Below, one piece after another: positions 5,498 through 5,609 of a stretch of 5,609 bases of DNA. Position numbers and translations under genes: made by a program. The notes under the pieces are model-generated. The model was not told the origin of the DNA, did not search any database, and worked only from the letters and a program-made list of their open reading frames with translations. The first letter of the stretch is position 1; every line of letters begins with the position of its first letter. Source of the stretch: Victivallales bacterium (GTDB lineage: Bacteria; Verrucomicrobiota; Lentisphaeria; Oligosphaerales; Oligosphaeraceae); contig JAFYIW010000035.1 of assembly GCA_017538465.1 (NCBI GenBank), forward strand, positions 1-5,609, given 5' to 3'.

Positions 5498-5609
5498 AAG
5501 TCAGGGCAAAAAGGGATGGACTGAAAATCGCCGGCCCCGAAATGGAAGTCATGGCGGATGCCGCGGAGAGCGTCCATGATAGTCTGTGCCGACTGGCATT
5601 CCGCTTTTG
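5498..5609. other. Unassigned tail after the terminator; possible start or end of a neighbouring gene
   Basis: The last 112 bases have no certain gene. On the plus strand an open frame from ATG 5542 runs to the window edge (MEVMADAAESVHDSLCRLAF), without a Shine-Dalgarno. On the minus strand one frame is open from the edge to a TAA whose plus-strand complement is at 5496-5498, and another runs past the hairpin to a stop near 5432. Codon third positions do not favour any of them clearly. The window is too short to decide. Confidence 0.3.

Noticed and set aside
5042..5524. A 160-codon plus-strand open frame overlapping the end of the TIGR04073-type gene
   Set aside because: It lies in another frame of a well-supported gene, runs through the terminator hairpin and has a low-complexity Ser/Arg/Pro composition.

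Overview
The window looks like chromosomal DNA from a GC-rich Gram-negative bacterium, most likely of the Planctomycetes-Verrucomicrobia-Lentisphaerae (PVC) group. Three observations support this: a transmembrane Hanks-type Ser/Thr kinase, a TMTC-like multi-pass glycosyltransferase, and a secreted protein whose C-terminal part matches my memory of the exosortase-associated TIGR04073 family. That family is best known from Verrucomicrobia and Lentisphaerae. No rRNA, tRNA, mobile element or CRISPR array is visible, and the taxonomic call is an inference.

Layout. (1) Positions 1-648, minus strand: the N-terminal 216 codons of a secreted protein with helical-repeat (alpha/alpha-toroid-like) sequence, cut by the window edge. 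(2) 649-793: a divergent intergenic region with a weak candidate promoter. (3) 794-2596, plus: a 600-residue membrane Ser/Thr kinase with an extracytoplasmic beta-rich domain. (4) 2631-4280, plus: a 549-residue GT-C-type membrane glycosyltransferase related to the TMTC/O-mannosyltransferase group, only 34 bases after the kinase and so probably co-transcribed with it. (5) 4281-4503: an AT-rich intergenic region with inverted repeats, a perfect TATAAT box and a good ribosome binding site. (6) 4504-5379, plus: a 291-residue secreted TIGR04073-type protein. (7) About 5441-5497: a strong rho-independent terminator. (8) 5498-5609: an unassigned tail.

How the parts may work together. All four proteins are secreted or membrane-bound, so the window looks like a cell-envelope locus. 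The kinase could sense an envelope ligand through its outer domain, and the adjacent glycosyltransferase could move sugar from a lipid carrier onto an exported acceptor. The TIGR04073-type protein has its own promoter and terminator and is a separate unit. The exosortase itself and PEP-CTERM substrates are not in the window. The functional link between kinase and glycosyltransferase rests only on gene order and is a hypothesis.
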